Origin: JACCYJ01 sp038198775
GTDB taxonomy: Bacteria; Actinomycetota; Actinomycetes; Propionibacteriales; Nocardioidaceae
DNA length: 64,000 bases
NCBI GenBank assembly: GCA_038198775.1
Contig: JBBPZV010000044.1
Span: 62,001-126,000, forward strand
Reading direction: 5' to 3'
Within the stretch, counting starts at the first letter, position 1. Each line of letters opens with the position of its first letter. Shown here one piece after another: positions 47,918 to 56,166 of this stretch. The position numbers were made by a program, and so were the translations under genes. A model generated the notes under the pieces. That model worked only from the letters and a program-made list of their open reading frames with translations. It was not told the DNA's origin and searched no databases.

Positions 47918-48442
47918 CTATGCGGTCTGCTGCTCCCGCTTGGCGTGCAGCGCGGCGACGGCGCGAGCCGCCTGTGCCAAGGGAGCGTTGAACAGGTAGG
48001 CGGCGTTTCGCAGCGAGGCCTGCATGGCGCCGGCGAACGAGGCGAGCAGCACCTCACGTGACTCGAGATCTGCGATCCGATCGATCTCGCCGGGGCTGAG
48101 CGGCTTGCCCTCGAAGTAGCCGCCCTTGATCACCAGCGGAGGGTGGGAGCGAGCGAAGGCGCGCAGCCCCTTCGCGGTGGCGACCGCGTCACCGGTGATG
48201 AACGCGACGGCCGAAGGACCGGTCAGCAGTTCCTCGAAGCCCACGATCCCGGCGTCGGCCGCGGCCAGCTTGGTCAGGGTGTTCTTGACCACGACGTAGG
48301 TGGCGTTGTCGCGCAAGGCGCGCCGCAGCTCCTGCAGCTGCGACACGGTCAGGCCACGGTACTCGGTGAGCACGGCGCCGGCGCAGCCACGAAACTCTTC
48401 CGTGAGCTCCGCAACGGCCACTGCCTTGTCCGAGCGCGCCAT
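47918..48442 (-). CDS. rplJ: 50S ribosomal protein L10
   Basis: 174 aa, beginning MARSDKAVAVAELTEEFRGC, with LTEYRGLTVSQLQELRRALR and VVVKNTLTKLAAADAG. The C-terminal helix recruits L7/L12 dimers. The start at 48442 follows GGAGGGGAG; the 39-codon upstream extension is the leader. Controlled by the L10 leader and promoter upstream. Confidence 0.96.
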   Translation of the reverse strand: MARSDKAVAVAELTEEFRGCAGAVLTEYRGLTVSQLQELRRALRDNATYVVVKNTLTKLAAADAGIVGFEELLTGPSAVAFITGDAVATAKGLRAFARSHPPLVIKGGYFEGKPLSPGEIDRIADLESREVLLASFAGAMQASLRNAAYLFNAPLAQAARAVAALHAKREQQTA

Positions 48443-48501
48443 GCGGTCTCCCCTCCGGTGGGTGCTGGCAAGTCGCGCGGCCCGTAGCTCCCGACACGCA
48501 A

Positions 48502-48635
48502 GACGCCCCGGCGCAGGCGCGCGGGGCGTCACGATCGAGTCGCAGCGATTCTCGCTCACCTGCGCGGGCCACCCCGGGTGCGGGATCTTCGGTCGCGTGC
48601 CTGGCGGCGGTGCGACAACCAGCGGTCTTTGGTAC
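48502..48635 (-). promoter_or_regulatory. L10 leader with GC-rich hairpin (rplJ-rplL autoregulation)
   Basis: The leader contains ACCAAAGACCGCTGGTTGTC (48613-48632) and further down GCAGGTGAGCGAG. This is the pattern of the bacterial L10 leader, to which the L10-L12 complex binds. A strong hairpin follows: GACGCCCC (48502-48509) pairs with GGGGCGTC (48523-48530). It lies about 60 nt before the rplJ start and could act as attenuator or block ribosome access. The assignment is by motif recognition, not a covariance search. Confidence 0.65.
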
Positions 48636-48640
48636 CCGGC

Positions 48641-48669
48641 AGCCTACGGGACGGCCCCGTACCGACCAA
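48641..48669 (-). promoter_or_regulatory. Promoter of rplJ-rplL
   Basis: -35 TTGGTC (48664-48669), 17-nt spacer, -10 TAGGCT (48641-48646) on the minus strand. The start site near 48634 coincides with the beginning of the L10 leader motif, which supports both calls. Confidence 0.65.
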
Positions 48670-48684
48670 GTCCCGGGGGCCGGC

Positions 48685-49512
48685 TCAGCCCTTCGACATC
48701 ATCCCCAGCATGCCCGCGAACGGGTCACCCTTGACGGTCTGACCAGGTGGAGGCGCCGAGATCGTCACCGGCTGCCCCCAGGCGCTCAGGTCGATCACCA
48801 TGCTCAGCATCGGTCCCAGCGCGAACGTGACCCGGCGCAGCAGCTGGTCGTTCCCGATCCAGACGTCGTAGCGCAGCGTGGCTGGGAGCTGGGCGGCGCT
48901 GACCCCCGGGAGCTCGCCCAGGCCGTGGGCGGCCAGCACCTTGCGGGTGTCCACCTCGATGCGGTAATGGGTCGTGGTCACACCGTCGACCTGTTCTGTG
49001 CCGACGGTCGTGAGCGAGACCATGCCGGCCGTCATGGCCCGGAGGGAACGGGCCGGGTCCACCAAGCCCAGCAGCTGCGACATCATCGAGCCCACGGGTG
49101 TGTTGGCGTTCCCCAGCCTCACCCTGGCGAACTTGCCCCCCGTGGGCTGGCCCAGGTTGAGGTAGAGCACGTTGTGGACGACGACGAGCCGGATGTTCCC
49201 GCCGAATGCGGGAGCTGAGAGGGTCAGTTCGGCGGCGTAGTCGGAGGTGCGGGCTCCCAGCTTGATGTCCCCTCGAAGCCGGGCAGGCTGACCGGCCGCG
49301 GTGATGGTCGCCGTGACGTGCGCGGTCTGCGCTCGCTGCTGGGCCTGGGTCACCGCCCCGGCGAAGCTGTCCTTGCTGAGCGCCCCGGCGCCGCTGTTCG
49401 CAGCGGATCCGACGGCCGCGCCGGCACCGACCAGGTCGCTGCTCGAGCCGCAACCCGCCGCCACGAACATCGACACGACGGCCACGAGGGCCGCTTTGCG
49501 ACGCAGTGTCAT
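48685..49512 (-). CDS. LppX/LprG-like lipoprotein
   Basis: 275 aa. The signal MTLRRKAALVAVVSMFVAAG ends in lipobox AAGC, with Cys21 as lipidation site. The body is mainly beta strands, with TAHVTATITAAGQPARLRGD and THYRIEVDTRKVLAAHG, resembling the LolA/LppX lipid-carrier fold (family-level inference). Its place between rplA and rplJ is shared with Streptomyces, where lipoprotein genes also interrupt this cluster. The 3' end lies just beyond the -35 of the rplJ promoter. Confidence 0.75.
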   Translation of the reverse strand: MTLRRKAALVAVVSMFVAAGCGSSSDLVGAGAAVGSAANSGAGALSKDSFAGAVTQAQQRAQTAHVTATITAAGQPARLRGDIKLGARTSDYAAELTLSAPAFGGNIRLVVVHNVLYLNLGQPTGGKFARVRLGNANTPVGSMMSQLLGLVDPARSLRAMTAGMVSLTTVGTEQVDGVTTTHYRIEVDTRKVLAAHGLGELPGVSAAQLPATLRYDVWIGNDQLLRRVTFALGPMLSMVIDLSAWGQPVTISAPPPGQTVKGDPFAGMLGMMSKG

Positions 49513-49538
49513 GCCGGGCTCCTCGGTCGGATGCCGCC

Positions 49539-50252
49539 TCACGCCTCGCCGTCGGCGGCGATGTTGCGCGTGTGGCCGGGGTCGACGGGTATCCCCGGCC
49601 CCATGGTTGTCGACACCGTCACCTTTCTCAAGTAGCGGCCCTTGGAGCTGGCGGGCTTGAGGCGAAGCACCTCCTCCAGCGCCGCCGCGTAGTTGTCGGT
49701 CAGCTGCGCCTTGGGAAACGACGCCTTGCCGATGAGGTAGTGCAGGTTCGCGTGCCGATCGACGCGGAACTCGATCCGGCCGCCCTTGATGTCCGATACG
49801 GCCTTGGCCACGTCGGCGGTCACGGTCCCGGTCTTGGGGTTGGGCATGAGGCCGCGAGGTCCGAGCACCCGGCCGAGCCGGCCGACCCGACCCATCATGT
49901 CAGGGGTGGCGACGACGGCGTCGAAGTCCAGCCACCCGCCGGAGATCTTCTCGACCAGGTCGTCGGCGCCCACGTAGTCGGCCCCGGCGTCTCGCGCGGC
50001 CTCCGCCCGTTCGAGCGTGGCGAACACCAGCACGCGGGAGGTCTTGCCGGTGCCGTGCGGGAGGTTGACGGTCCCCCGCACCATCTGGTCGGCCTTGCGC
50101 GGGTCGACACCCAGTCGGAGGGCGACGTCGACGGTGGGGTCGAAGGAGGTGGTGGCCGTCTCCTTGGCGAGTGCGATCGCCTCCGACGGGCTGTAGAGCG
50201 TGTCGTTGTCGATCTTGGCCGCGAGGGCGCGGTACTGCTTGCTGCGCTGCAT
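49539..50252 (-). CDS. rplA: 50S ribosomal protein L1
   Basis: 237 aa, beginning MQRSKQYRALAAKIDNDTLY, with VRGTVNLPHGTGKTSRVLVF and GRVLGPRGLMPNPKTGTVT. Forms the mobile L1 stalk and, in other bacteria, represses its own operon. Follows rplK by 77 nt. Confidence 0.97.
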   Translation of the reverse strand: MQRSKQYRALAAKIDNDTLYSPSEAIALAKETATTSFDPTVDVALRLGVDPRKADQMVRGTVNLPHGTGKTSRVLVFATLERAEAARDAGADYVGADDLVEKISGGWLDFDAVVATPDMMGRVGRLGRVLGPRGLMPNPKTGTVTADVAKAVSDIKGGRIEFRVDRHANLHYLIGKASFPKAQLTDNYAAALEEVLRLKPASSKGRYLRKVTVSTTMGPGIPVDPGHTRNIAADGEA

Positions 50253-50329
50253 GGGTTGGCTCCTCTACGAGAGTTTGTGGTCATTGCGGGCGTGCAGGCG
50301 CCCTCCCACGGTCGGACTCGTACCTTGCC

Positions 50330-50761
50330 TCACCGATCGACGGTGACTCCCATCGACCGGGCGGTGCCCTCGACGATGCGCACCGCGGCGTCGATGTCGT
50401 TGGCGTTGAGGTCGGGAAGCTTGGTGGTGGCAATGTCGCGGACCTGGTCGCGGCTCAGCCGCCCGACCTTGTCCGTGTGCGGAACGGCAGAGCCCTTCGA
50501 CAGCCCGGCCGCCTTCTTGATCAACTCCGCCGCCGGAGGTGTCTTGGTCACGAACGTGAACGAGCGGTCCTCGTAGATCGTGATCTCGACCGGCACCACG
50601 TTTCCCCGCATCGCGTCGGTGGCGGAGTTGTAGGCCTTGCAGAACTCCATGATGTTGACGCCGTGCGGCCCCAGCGCGGTGCCGACCGGCGGCGCCGGCG
50701 TTGCGGCACCCGCCTGCAGCTGGACCTTGACGAGTGCGGCGATCTTTTTCCTCGGAGGCAT
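50330..50761 (-). CDS. rplK: 50S ribosomal protein L11
   Basis: 143 aa, beginning MPPRKKIAALVKVQLQAGAA. The thiopeptide-contact prolines in TPAPPVGTALGPHGVNIMEF are present. The C-terminal rRNA-binding domain includes GTARSMGVTVDR. Between nusG and rplA. Confidence 0.97.
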   Translation of the reverse strand: MPPRKKIAALVKVQLQAGAATPAPPVGTALGPHGVNIMEFCKAYNSATDAMRGNVVPVEITIYEDRSFTFVTKTPPAAELIKKAAGLSKGSAVPHTDKVGRLSRDQVRDIATTKLPDLNANDIDAAVRIVEGTARSMGVTVDR

Positions 50762-50794
50762 CTTGTCGTCCTTTGTGGTCTGGCGGGCAGGTGG

Positions 50795-51829
50795 TCAAAC
50801 TTTGGAGATCTGGTCGAAGCTGAGCTCGACCGGGGTCTCGCGACCGAAGATCTCGACCAGTGCCTTCACCCGCTGCGCGTCGACGTTGATCTCGGTGATC
50901 GTCGCGTGCAAGGTGGCGAACGGGCCGTCGACGACCATAACGGAGTCGCCGGATACGAAGTCGGTGAACTCCACCTTCGCCGTCTTCTTCGCGCGGGCGG
51001 GCGTGGCCGTGGCGGAGGTGACTGCCGCCTCGACGGCGGGAGCCAGCATGTCCTCCACCTCGGTGAGGCTCAACGGCACCGGCTGGTGGGAGTGCCCCAC
51101 GAACCCGGTAACCGAGGGGGTGTGCCGCACGGCCGCCCAGGACTCGTCGGTGAGCTCCATGCGAACCAGCACGTAGCCGGGCAGCACGGTGCGGCGGACC
51201 ATCTTGCGCTGGCCGCTCTTGATCTCGGGGACCTCCTCGGTCGGTACGACGACCTCGAAGATGTGGTCCTCCATGTTGAGCGAGGTGATGCGGTTCTCGA
51301 GGTTGGCCTTCACCCGGTTCTCCATGCCGGAGTAGGTGTGGACGACAAACCAGTCACCGACCTGGTTGCGCAGCCGTTCCCGGAAGTCCGCCAACGGATC
51401 CTCGACCGCGGCCGCGTCCGAGGCCGCGTCCAGCGCCGCGTCGAGATCGTCCTCGGCATCGGCGACCACCGAGTCCGCCTCGTCGTCGGTCACCACCACC
51501 GGCTCGCCGTCCGGAGGGGGCTCGGGCTGGGAACGCCCGAAGTCGGCGAGCTCCGCCCCACCCCACGGTGCGACGTCCTCGGTGCTCTCGGCGCCGATCG
51601 CATCGGCCTCCGGCAGCGTCACCTCGACCTGGCCGCCCCCGTCCTCCGCCGCGGGCAGGTCGGAGTCGTCGTTCTGCTCCGCCTCGGTGGCGTCGGCGGC
51701 CGCGCTCAGCCCAGCGAGGACCTCGGCGACCTCGACGTCCTGCTCCAGATCGGTCACACCCTCGGGCGGGCTGTTGCGGAGCAGGTCGGAGTCGACCTCG
51801 TCGTACGGCTGGGACACGGTTTCCGTCAC
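50795..51829 (-). CDS. nusG: Transcription termination/antitermination protein NusG
   Basis: 344 aa from the GTG at 51829. The NGN domain starts near residue 158 (DWFVVHTYSGMENRVKANLE) and the C-terminal KOW is FVSGDSVMVVDGPFATLHAT. The first 157 residues are an acidic, low-complexity extension, longer than in M. tuberculosis or Streptomyces. An insertion rich in Ala/Lys (ATATPARAKKTAKVEF) sits between NGN and KOW. Starts 28 nt after secE. Confidence 0.95.
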   Translation of the reverse strand: MTETVSQPYDEVDSDLLRNSPPEGVTDLEQDVEVAEVLAGLSAAADATEAEQNDDSDLPAAEDGGGQVEVTLPEADAIGAESTEDVAPWGGAELADFGRSQPEPPPDGEPVVVTDDEADSVVADAEDDLDAALDAASDAAAVEDPLADFRERLRNQVGDWFVVHTYSGMENRVKANLENRITSLNMEDHIFEVVVPTEEVPEIKSGQRKMVRRTVLPGYVLVRMELTDESWAAVRHTPSVTGFVGHSHQPVPLSLTEVEDMLAPAVEAAVTSATATPARAKKTAKVEFTDFVSGDSVMVVDGPFATLHATITEINVDAQRVKALVEIFGRETPVELSFDQISKV

Positions 51830-51857
51830 TCTCGTCTGGTTTCTGAAGCGCAGCAGG

Positions 51858-52100
51858 TCAGCCGAAGATGGCAAACATCGCCTTGCCGAAGGCGTAGTCG
51901 AGCCCGGACACGATCGTCATCATCACCAGCACGAACACCAGCACCACGACGAAGTACGTCACGACCTGTTGCTGGGTCGGGTAGACCACCTTGCGAAGCT
52001 CGGCCACCACCTGGCGGTAGAACGTGGCCGGCGTCGTCCGGCTGCTGCGTTCGGTGCGCCTGGCGGGCGTCGTGGAGCGGGTATCGCTCACCGTGGTCAC
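51858..52100 (-). CDS. secE: Protein translocase subunit SecE
   Basis: 80 aa with a single C-terminal membrane span (VVTYFVVVLVFVLVMMTIVS). It follows the conserved amphipathic stretch FYRQVVAELRKVVYPTQQQ. The polar N-terminus is Thr/Arg-rich. GTG start at 52100 or another GTG three codons later. Encoded between tRNA-Trp and nusG, the standard order. Works with SecY. Confidence 0.94.
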   Translation of the reverse strand: MTTVSDTRSTTPARRTERSSRTTPATFYRQVVAELRKVVYPTQQQVVTYFVVVLVFVLVMMTIVSGLDYAFGKAMFAIFG

Positions 52101-52143
52101 CTGCCCTCTCGTGTCGGCTCGCCCTTGTCGTCGGCTGTCTTAG

Positions 52144-52216
52144 CAGGGCAGGAGGGACTCGAACCCCCAACCTCCGGTTTTGGAGACCGATGCTCTGCCA
52201 GTTGAGCTACTGCCCT
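52144..52216 (-). tRNA. trnW: tRNA-Trp (CCA anticodon)
   Basis: 73 nt. Acceptor AGGGCAG pairs with CTGCCCT, discriminator G, anticodon loop CTCCAAA, T-loop GGTTCGAGTCC. The 3' CCA is not encoded. Lies 43 nt before secE on the same strand. Confidence 0.97.
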
Positions 52217-52335
52217 AGAACGCCACCGCGGGCCACGACCGGCTCGCGGGCATGGCGACGCAGGGTGACGATCCACCCGGAGTGCAGAGTGTACGGCGTT
52301 GCGTGGCCCGGCGTCGAATGCGGCACGATGATCCC

Positions 52336-53577
52336 ATGAGCGCCCAGCCGCAGCCCGTGGACACCCCCGGCCGCGTCTCGGCCCGGGTCAGCGACATCAC
52401 CGAATCGGCGACGCTGGCAGTCGACGCCCGCGCCAAGGCACTCAAGGCGCAGGGGAGGTCGGTGATCGGCTTCGGAGCCGGCGAGCCCGACTTCGCCACC
52501 CCAGAAGGCATCGCACGAGCGGCCGCCGAGGCCTGCCTCGACCCGCGCAACCACCGCTACACCCCTGCGGCGGGCCTTCCCGAGCTGCGGGAGGCCGTGA
52601 CGGCCAAGACCCGGCGCGACTCCGGCTATGAGGTGTCGCCGAGCCAGGTGCTGGTGACCAACGGCGGCAAGCAGGCGGTCTACCAGGCGTTCGCGGTGCT
52701 GCTGGACCCTGGTGACGAGGTGCTCGTCCCCACCCCGTACTGGACCACCTATCCGGAGGTCATCCGGCTCGCTGGCGGGGTCTGCGTCGACGTCGTCGCC
52801 GACCACTCCCAGGGTTACCTCGTCAGCGTCGAGCAGCTCGAGGCGGCCCGCACCGCAGCGACCCGGGTGCTGTTGTTCTGCTCACCGTGCAACCCCACCG
52901 GCGCGGTGTACCCACCCGACCACGTCCAGCAGATCGCAGCGTGGGCCCGCGACAACGGTCTGTGGGTGGTCACCGACGAGATCTACGAGCACCTGACGTA
53001 CGACGGTGCGCAGGCGGTCTCGCTGCCGGTGGCGGTGCCCGAGCTCGCCGAGCGGTGCCTGGTGCTCAACGGGGTCGCGAAGACGTACGCGATGACCGGG
53101 TGGCGAGTGGGTTGGCTGATCGGCCCGGAGGACGTCGTCGCGGCGGCGACCAACCTGCAGTCGCATCTCACCTCGAACGTCTGCAACGTCGCCCAGCGGG
53201 CAGCGCTGGCCGCCGTCTCGGGCGATCTGGAGGCGGTGGCCCGGATGCGCGCCGCGTTCGACCGGCGCCGCCAGACGATCGTGGAGATGCTGAACGCCAT
53301 CGAGGGCGTCCACTGCCCCACGCCGTCCGGTGCGTTCTACGTTTATCCCAGCGTGAAGGACCTGCTGGGGAGAGACCTCGGGGGAACCCGGCCCGAGACC
53401 TCGGCGGAACTTGCCGCCGCGATCCTCGACCTGGCCGAGGTGGCCGTCGTTCCCGGCGAGGCGTTCGGGACACCGGGCTACCTGCGGCTGTCGTACGCGC
53501 TCTCCGACGACGACCTCGTCGAAGGGATCGAGCGGCTGCAACGGCTGTTCGCCGGCGGGCCGGGGTCGCGGTCCTGA
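52336..53577 (+). CDS. aspC: Pyridoxal phosphate-dependent aminotransferase (aspartate type)
   Basis: 413 aa, fold-type I aminotransferase. GAGEPDFATPEGIARAA and RYTPAAGLPELREAV are typical of the Ib aspartate aminotransferase group. The PLP lysine is Lys249 in NGVAKTYAMTGWRVGW. FCSPCNPTGAVYP and the C-terminal GTPGYLRLSYALS complete the pattern. Probably L-aspartate to oxaloacetate, though related enzymes also use prephenate. ATG at 52336; the upstream frame overlaps the tRNA-Trp 5' flank. Divergent from tRNA-Trp-secE. Confidence 0.92.
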   Translation: MSAQPQPVDTPGRVSARVSDITESATLAVDARAKALKAQGRSVIGFGAGEPDFATPEGIARAAAEACLDPRNHRYTPAAGLPELREAVTAKTRRDSGYEVSPSQVLVTNGGKQAVYQAFAVLLDPGDEVLVPTPYWTTYPEVIRLAGGVCVDVVADHSQGYLVSVEQLEAARTAATRVLLFCSPCNPTGAVYPPDHVQQIAAWARDNGLWVVTDEIYEHLTYDGAQAVSLPVAVPELAERCLVLNGVAKTYAMTGWRVGWLIGPEDVVAAATNLQSHLTSNVCNVAQRAALAAVSGDLEAVARMRAAFDRRRQTIVEMLNAIEGVHCPTPSGAFYVYPSVKDLLGRDLGGTRPETSAELAAAILDLAEVAVVPGEAFGTPGYLRLSYALSDDDLVEGIERLQRLFAGGPGSRS

Positions 53578-54671
53578 GCGGCGGCAGCGGGGATGCCACG
53601 CCTCGGCGCCCCCTGCACACCCTGCCCAAGGCGCACCTGCACCTGCACTTCACCGGTTCGATGCGGCACTCGACCCTGGTCGAGCTGGCCGGGAGGGACG
53701 GGATCCGGCTGCCGGCGGCGCTGGCCGAGGACTGGCCCCCCGCGCTGACCGCCACGGACGAGAAGGGCTGGTTTCGCTTCCAGCGCCTGTACGACATCGC
53801 CCGGTCGGTGCTGCGCACCCAGGGGGACGTACGGCGGTTGCTGCTCGAGGCGGCGATCGACGACCGGGCCGACGGCTCGGGATGGATGGAGATCCAGGTC
53901 GACCCGTCCGGGTACGCCGGTCGGTTCGGTGGCATCACGGCGTTCACCGAGCTCGTCCTCGACGCCGCCAGGGCCGCCGCGGACACCACCGGCACCGGGA
54001 TCGGGGTGGTCATCGCCGCCAACCGGACCCGCCACCCGCTCGACGCCCGGACACTGGCGCGGTTGGCGACCCGGTACGCCGGCCGGGGTGTCGTCGGCTT
54101 CGGGCTCTCCAACGACGAGCGGCGTGGCCGCACCGACGAGTTCGCCCCCGCGTTCGCCATCGCCCGGCGGGCCGGGCTGGCCAGCGTCCCCCACGGCGGT
54201 GAGCTCCGCGACGCGGCCAGTGTCGCCGACTGCCTGCAGAGCCTGAACGCCGACCGTGTCGGCCACGGCGTGCGATGCGTCGAAGACCCGCGCGTGCTGG
54301 ACGCGGTCCGCTCCGCCGGGGTCACCCTGGAGGTCTGCCCGACCTCGAACGTTTCGCTCGGTGTCTATTCAGCGCTCGAGGAGGTGCCGCTGCTCGAGCT
54401 GCTCGACGCCGGTGTCCCGGTGAGTCTGGGCGCCGACGACCCGCTGCTCTTCGGTTCGCGGCTGGCCGCCCAGTACGCCGTCGTCCGGGCCGCCCACGGC
54501 CTCGGCGACGACCAGCTGGCTGAGCTGGCCCGGATGTCGGTCAGGGCGTCCTGCGCTCCGGAGGCGGTCCGTACGTCCCTGCTGTCAGGAGTCGACGCAT
54601 GGAGCGGTGGGGCGGCACCGGCCGTCCCAGGCCAGCCCACCCGCCCCGACCCACGATCTCCCGACGCCTGA
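53574..54671 (+). CDS. add: Adenosine deaminase family protein (probable CTG start)
   Basis: 365 aa. Zinc ligands HLHLH at 21-25; VPHGGELRDA holds the His and proton-donor Glu (HGGE in place of HAGE); DRVGHGVRC and LEVCPTSN follow; the last metal Asp is in SLGADDP. Hydrolytic deamination of adenosine to inosine is likely. There is no ATG, GTG or TTG in frame near the needed N-terminus. The only plausible initiator is CTG at 53574, overlapping the aspC stop as CTGA. The 3' end lies in a long inverted repeat shared with the murB terminus. Confidence 0.85.
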   Translation: MSGGSGDATPRRPLHTLPKAHLHLHFTGSMRHSTLVELAGRDGIRLPAALAEDWPPALTATDEKGWFRFQRLYDIARSVLRTQGDVRRLLLEAAIDDRADGSGWMEIQVDPSGYAGRFGGITAFTELVLDAARAAADTTGTGIGVVIAANRTRHPLDARTLARLATRYAGRGVVGFGLSNDERRGRTDEFAPAFAIARRAGLASVPHGGELRDAASVADCLQSLNADRVGHGVRCVEDPRVLDAVRSAGVTLEVCPTSNVSLGVYSALEEVPLLELLDAGVPVSLGADDPLLFGSRLAAQYAVVRAAHGLGDDQLAELARMSVRASCAPEAVRTSLLSGVDAWSGGAAPAVPGQPTRPDPRSPDA

Positions 54672-54702
54672 GGGGTCGAGACCGCCGACATGTCGGGAGA
54701 TC
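54655..54702. terminator. Inverted repeat between convergent add and murB
   Basis: GATCTCCCGAC (54655-54665) and GTCGGGAGATC (54692-54702) form a perfect 11-bp stem with a 26-nt loop. The left arm is within the last add codons; the right arm is 18 nt past the murB stop. Probable bidirectional terminator. Confidence 0.55.
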
Positions 54703-54719
54703 AGCCGGCGGGCCCGAAG

Positions 54720-55757
54720 TCAAAGGGAGCAGCCCACCGTGACCGGCTCGTTGACCAGCTCGACGCCGAAACGCTCGCGTACGCCGGCGCGAACCTGCCT
54801 GCCGAGCTCCAGCAGCTGCGCGGTCGAGGCGCCGCCCCGGTTGGTGAGGGCGAGCGGGTGCTTCGAGGACAACCTGGCCGGACCGGTGCCATACCCCCGG
54901 CCGAAGCCCGCCCGCTCGATCAGCCAGGCGGCGCTGGTCTTGACGGTCCCGTCCGGCTGCGGCCAGCGCGGTGCGTCCGGTGGCAGCCTTGCCGCGGCCG
55001 CGGGGGTGAGCACCGGGTTGGTGAAGAAGGAGCCGGCGCTCCACGTGTCGCGGTCCCCCGGGTCCAGCAGCATGCCCTTGGCCCGCCGCAGGTCCAGCAC
55101 CACCGACCGCGCCAGGGCCAGCGGCACCCGGGCCCCGACGGGCACCCCCAGCCGGCGGGCCAGCTCCGGATAGCCGAGGGGGTCGGATTCGCCCGAACGT
55201 CGCAGGGACAACGTGACACCGAGCACGACGTGGTGACCCGGTTGGCGCTTGAAGCAGCTGGTGCGGTATCCGAAGCCGCACTCCGCCCCGGTCAGCGTTC
55301 TCGTCCGGCGAGCGGTCCGGTCGTACACCCGGACTGACACCGTGCTCGTGGCGATCTCCTGCCCGTACGCCCCGACGTTCTGGATGGGGGCGGCGCCGCA
55401 ACGGCCGGGGATGCCCGACAGCACCTCGACACCGGCGAGGCCGTCGTCGACCGCCTCGGCCACGAACGCGTCCCAGTCCTCTCCGGCCTCCAGGCTCACC
55501 CACACCCGTTGCGGTCCGTCCTCCTCGACCGTGCGGCCCCGGCTGCGGACGAGGACCACGGTGCCGGGGAAGCCGGCGTCGGCGACGACCACGTTGCTGC
55601 CGCTCCCCAGCACCAGCACGGGTTCTCCCACGAGGTCGCATCCCAGCACGGTCTCGACCAGCTCGTCGGCGTCAGCCGCCTCCACGACCCGACCGGCGCG
55701 GCCACCGAGGCGCAGCGTGGTCAGCTCGGCCAGCGAGACCGCCGGGCGATCAGCCAT
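54720..55757 (-). CDS. murB: UDP-N-acetylenolpyruvoylglucosamine reductase
   Basis: 345 aa. Reduces UDP-GlcNAc-enolpyruvate to UDP-MurNAc with FAD and NADPH. FAD-binding LVLGSGSNVVVADAG; active-site Arg in GIPGRCGAAPIQNVGAYGQE; proton-donor Ser in WSAGSFFTNPVL; C-terminal Glu in NEPVTVG. Type I MurB (insertion with GFGYRTSCFKRQPGHHVVLG). Starts within an 8-nt overlap with the dehydratase gene. Confidence 0.96.
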   Translation of the reverse strand: MADRPAVSLAELTTLRLGGRAGRVVEAADADELVETVLGCDLVGEPVLVLGSGSNVVVADAGFPGTVVLVRSRGRTVEEDGPQRVWVSLEAGEDWDAFVAEAVDDGLAGVEVLSGIPGRCGAAPIQNVGAYGQEIATSTVSVRVYDRTARRTRTLTGAECGFGYRTSCFKRQPGHHVVLGVTLSLRRSGESDPLGYPELARRLGVPVGARVPLALARSVVLDLRRAKGMLLDPGDRDTWSAGSFFTNPVLTPAAAARLPPDAPRWPQPDGTVKTSAAWLIERAGFGRGYGTGPARLSSKHPLALTNRGGASTAQLLELGRQVRAGVRERFGVELVNEPVTVGCSL

Positions 55758-56166
55758 CGCCGGCCACGGCGACGACGGCGCGAGCCCGGCCCAGGACCCG
55801 TGCGCCGTCGCAGCTGACGCTCAGCTCGATGGTGGCCCGGCCACCCTCCGCCGCGGTCACCGTGCCGGCCACCTCGACGTGCGTTCCTTCCCGGCCGTCG
55901 GGCACCACCACCGGACGCGTGAAGCGCGCCGCGAGCTCTCGTACCGCGGCCGGGTCGTCCACCCAGCCACTCACCGCGCGACCGGCCAACGCCAAGGTGT
56001 ACATGCCGTGCGCGACGACCCCTGGTAACCCGGCCTGCCGTGCGACCTGGTCCGACACGTGAATCGGGTTCGAGTCGCCGCTGGCGGCGGCGTAGCGCAC
56101 CAGGTCCTCCCGGGTGACGCGGTACGTTTCCGGTCCCAACGACTGGCCCGCCCGCAGCTGGTTCAT
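55750..56166 (-). CDS. MaoC-like (R)-specific dehydratase, HadB type
   Basis: 138 aa hotdog-fold protein. The hydratase motif ASGDSNPIH gives Asp31 and His36, and LPGVVAHGMYTLALAGRAV is the conserved continuation. In mycobacteria HadB is the catalytic partner in HadAB, the 3-hydroxyacyl-ACP dehydratase of FAS-II. Substrate here is not proven. ATGA overlap with the partner gene upstream, and overlap with murB downstream. Confidence 0.85.
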   Translation of the reverse strand: MNQLRAGQSLGPETYRVTREDLVRYAAASGDSNPIHVSDQVARQAGLPGVVAHGMYTLALAGRAVSGWVDDPAAVRELAARFTRPVVVPDGREGTHVEVAGTVTAAEGGRATIELSVSCDGARVLGRARAVVAVAGDG

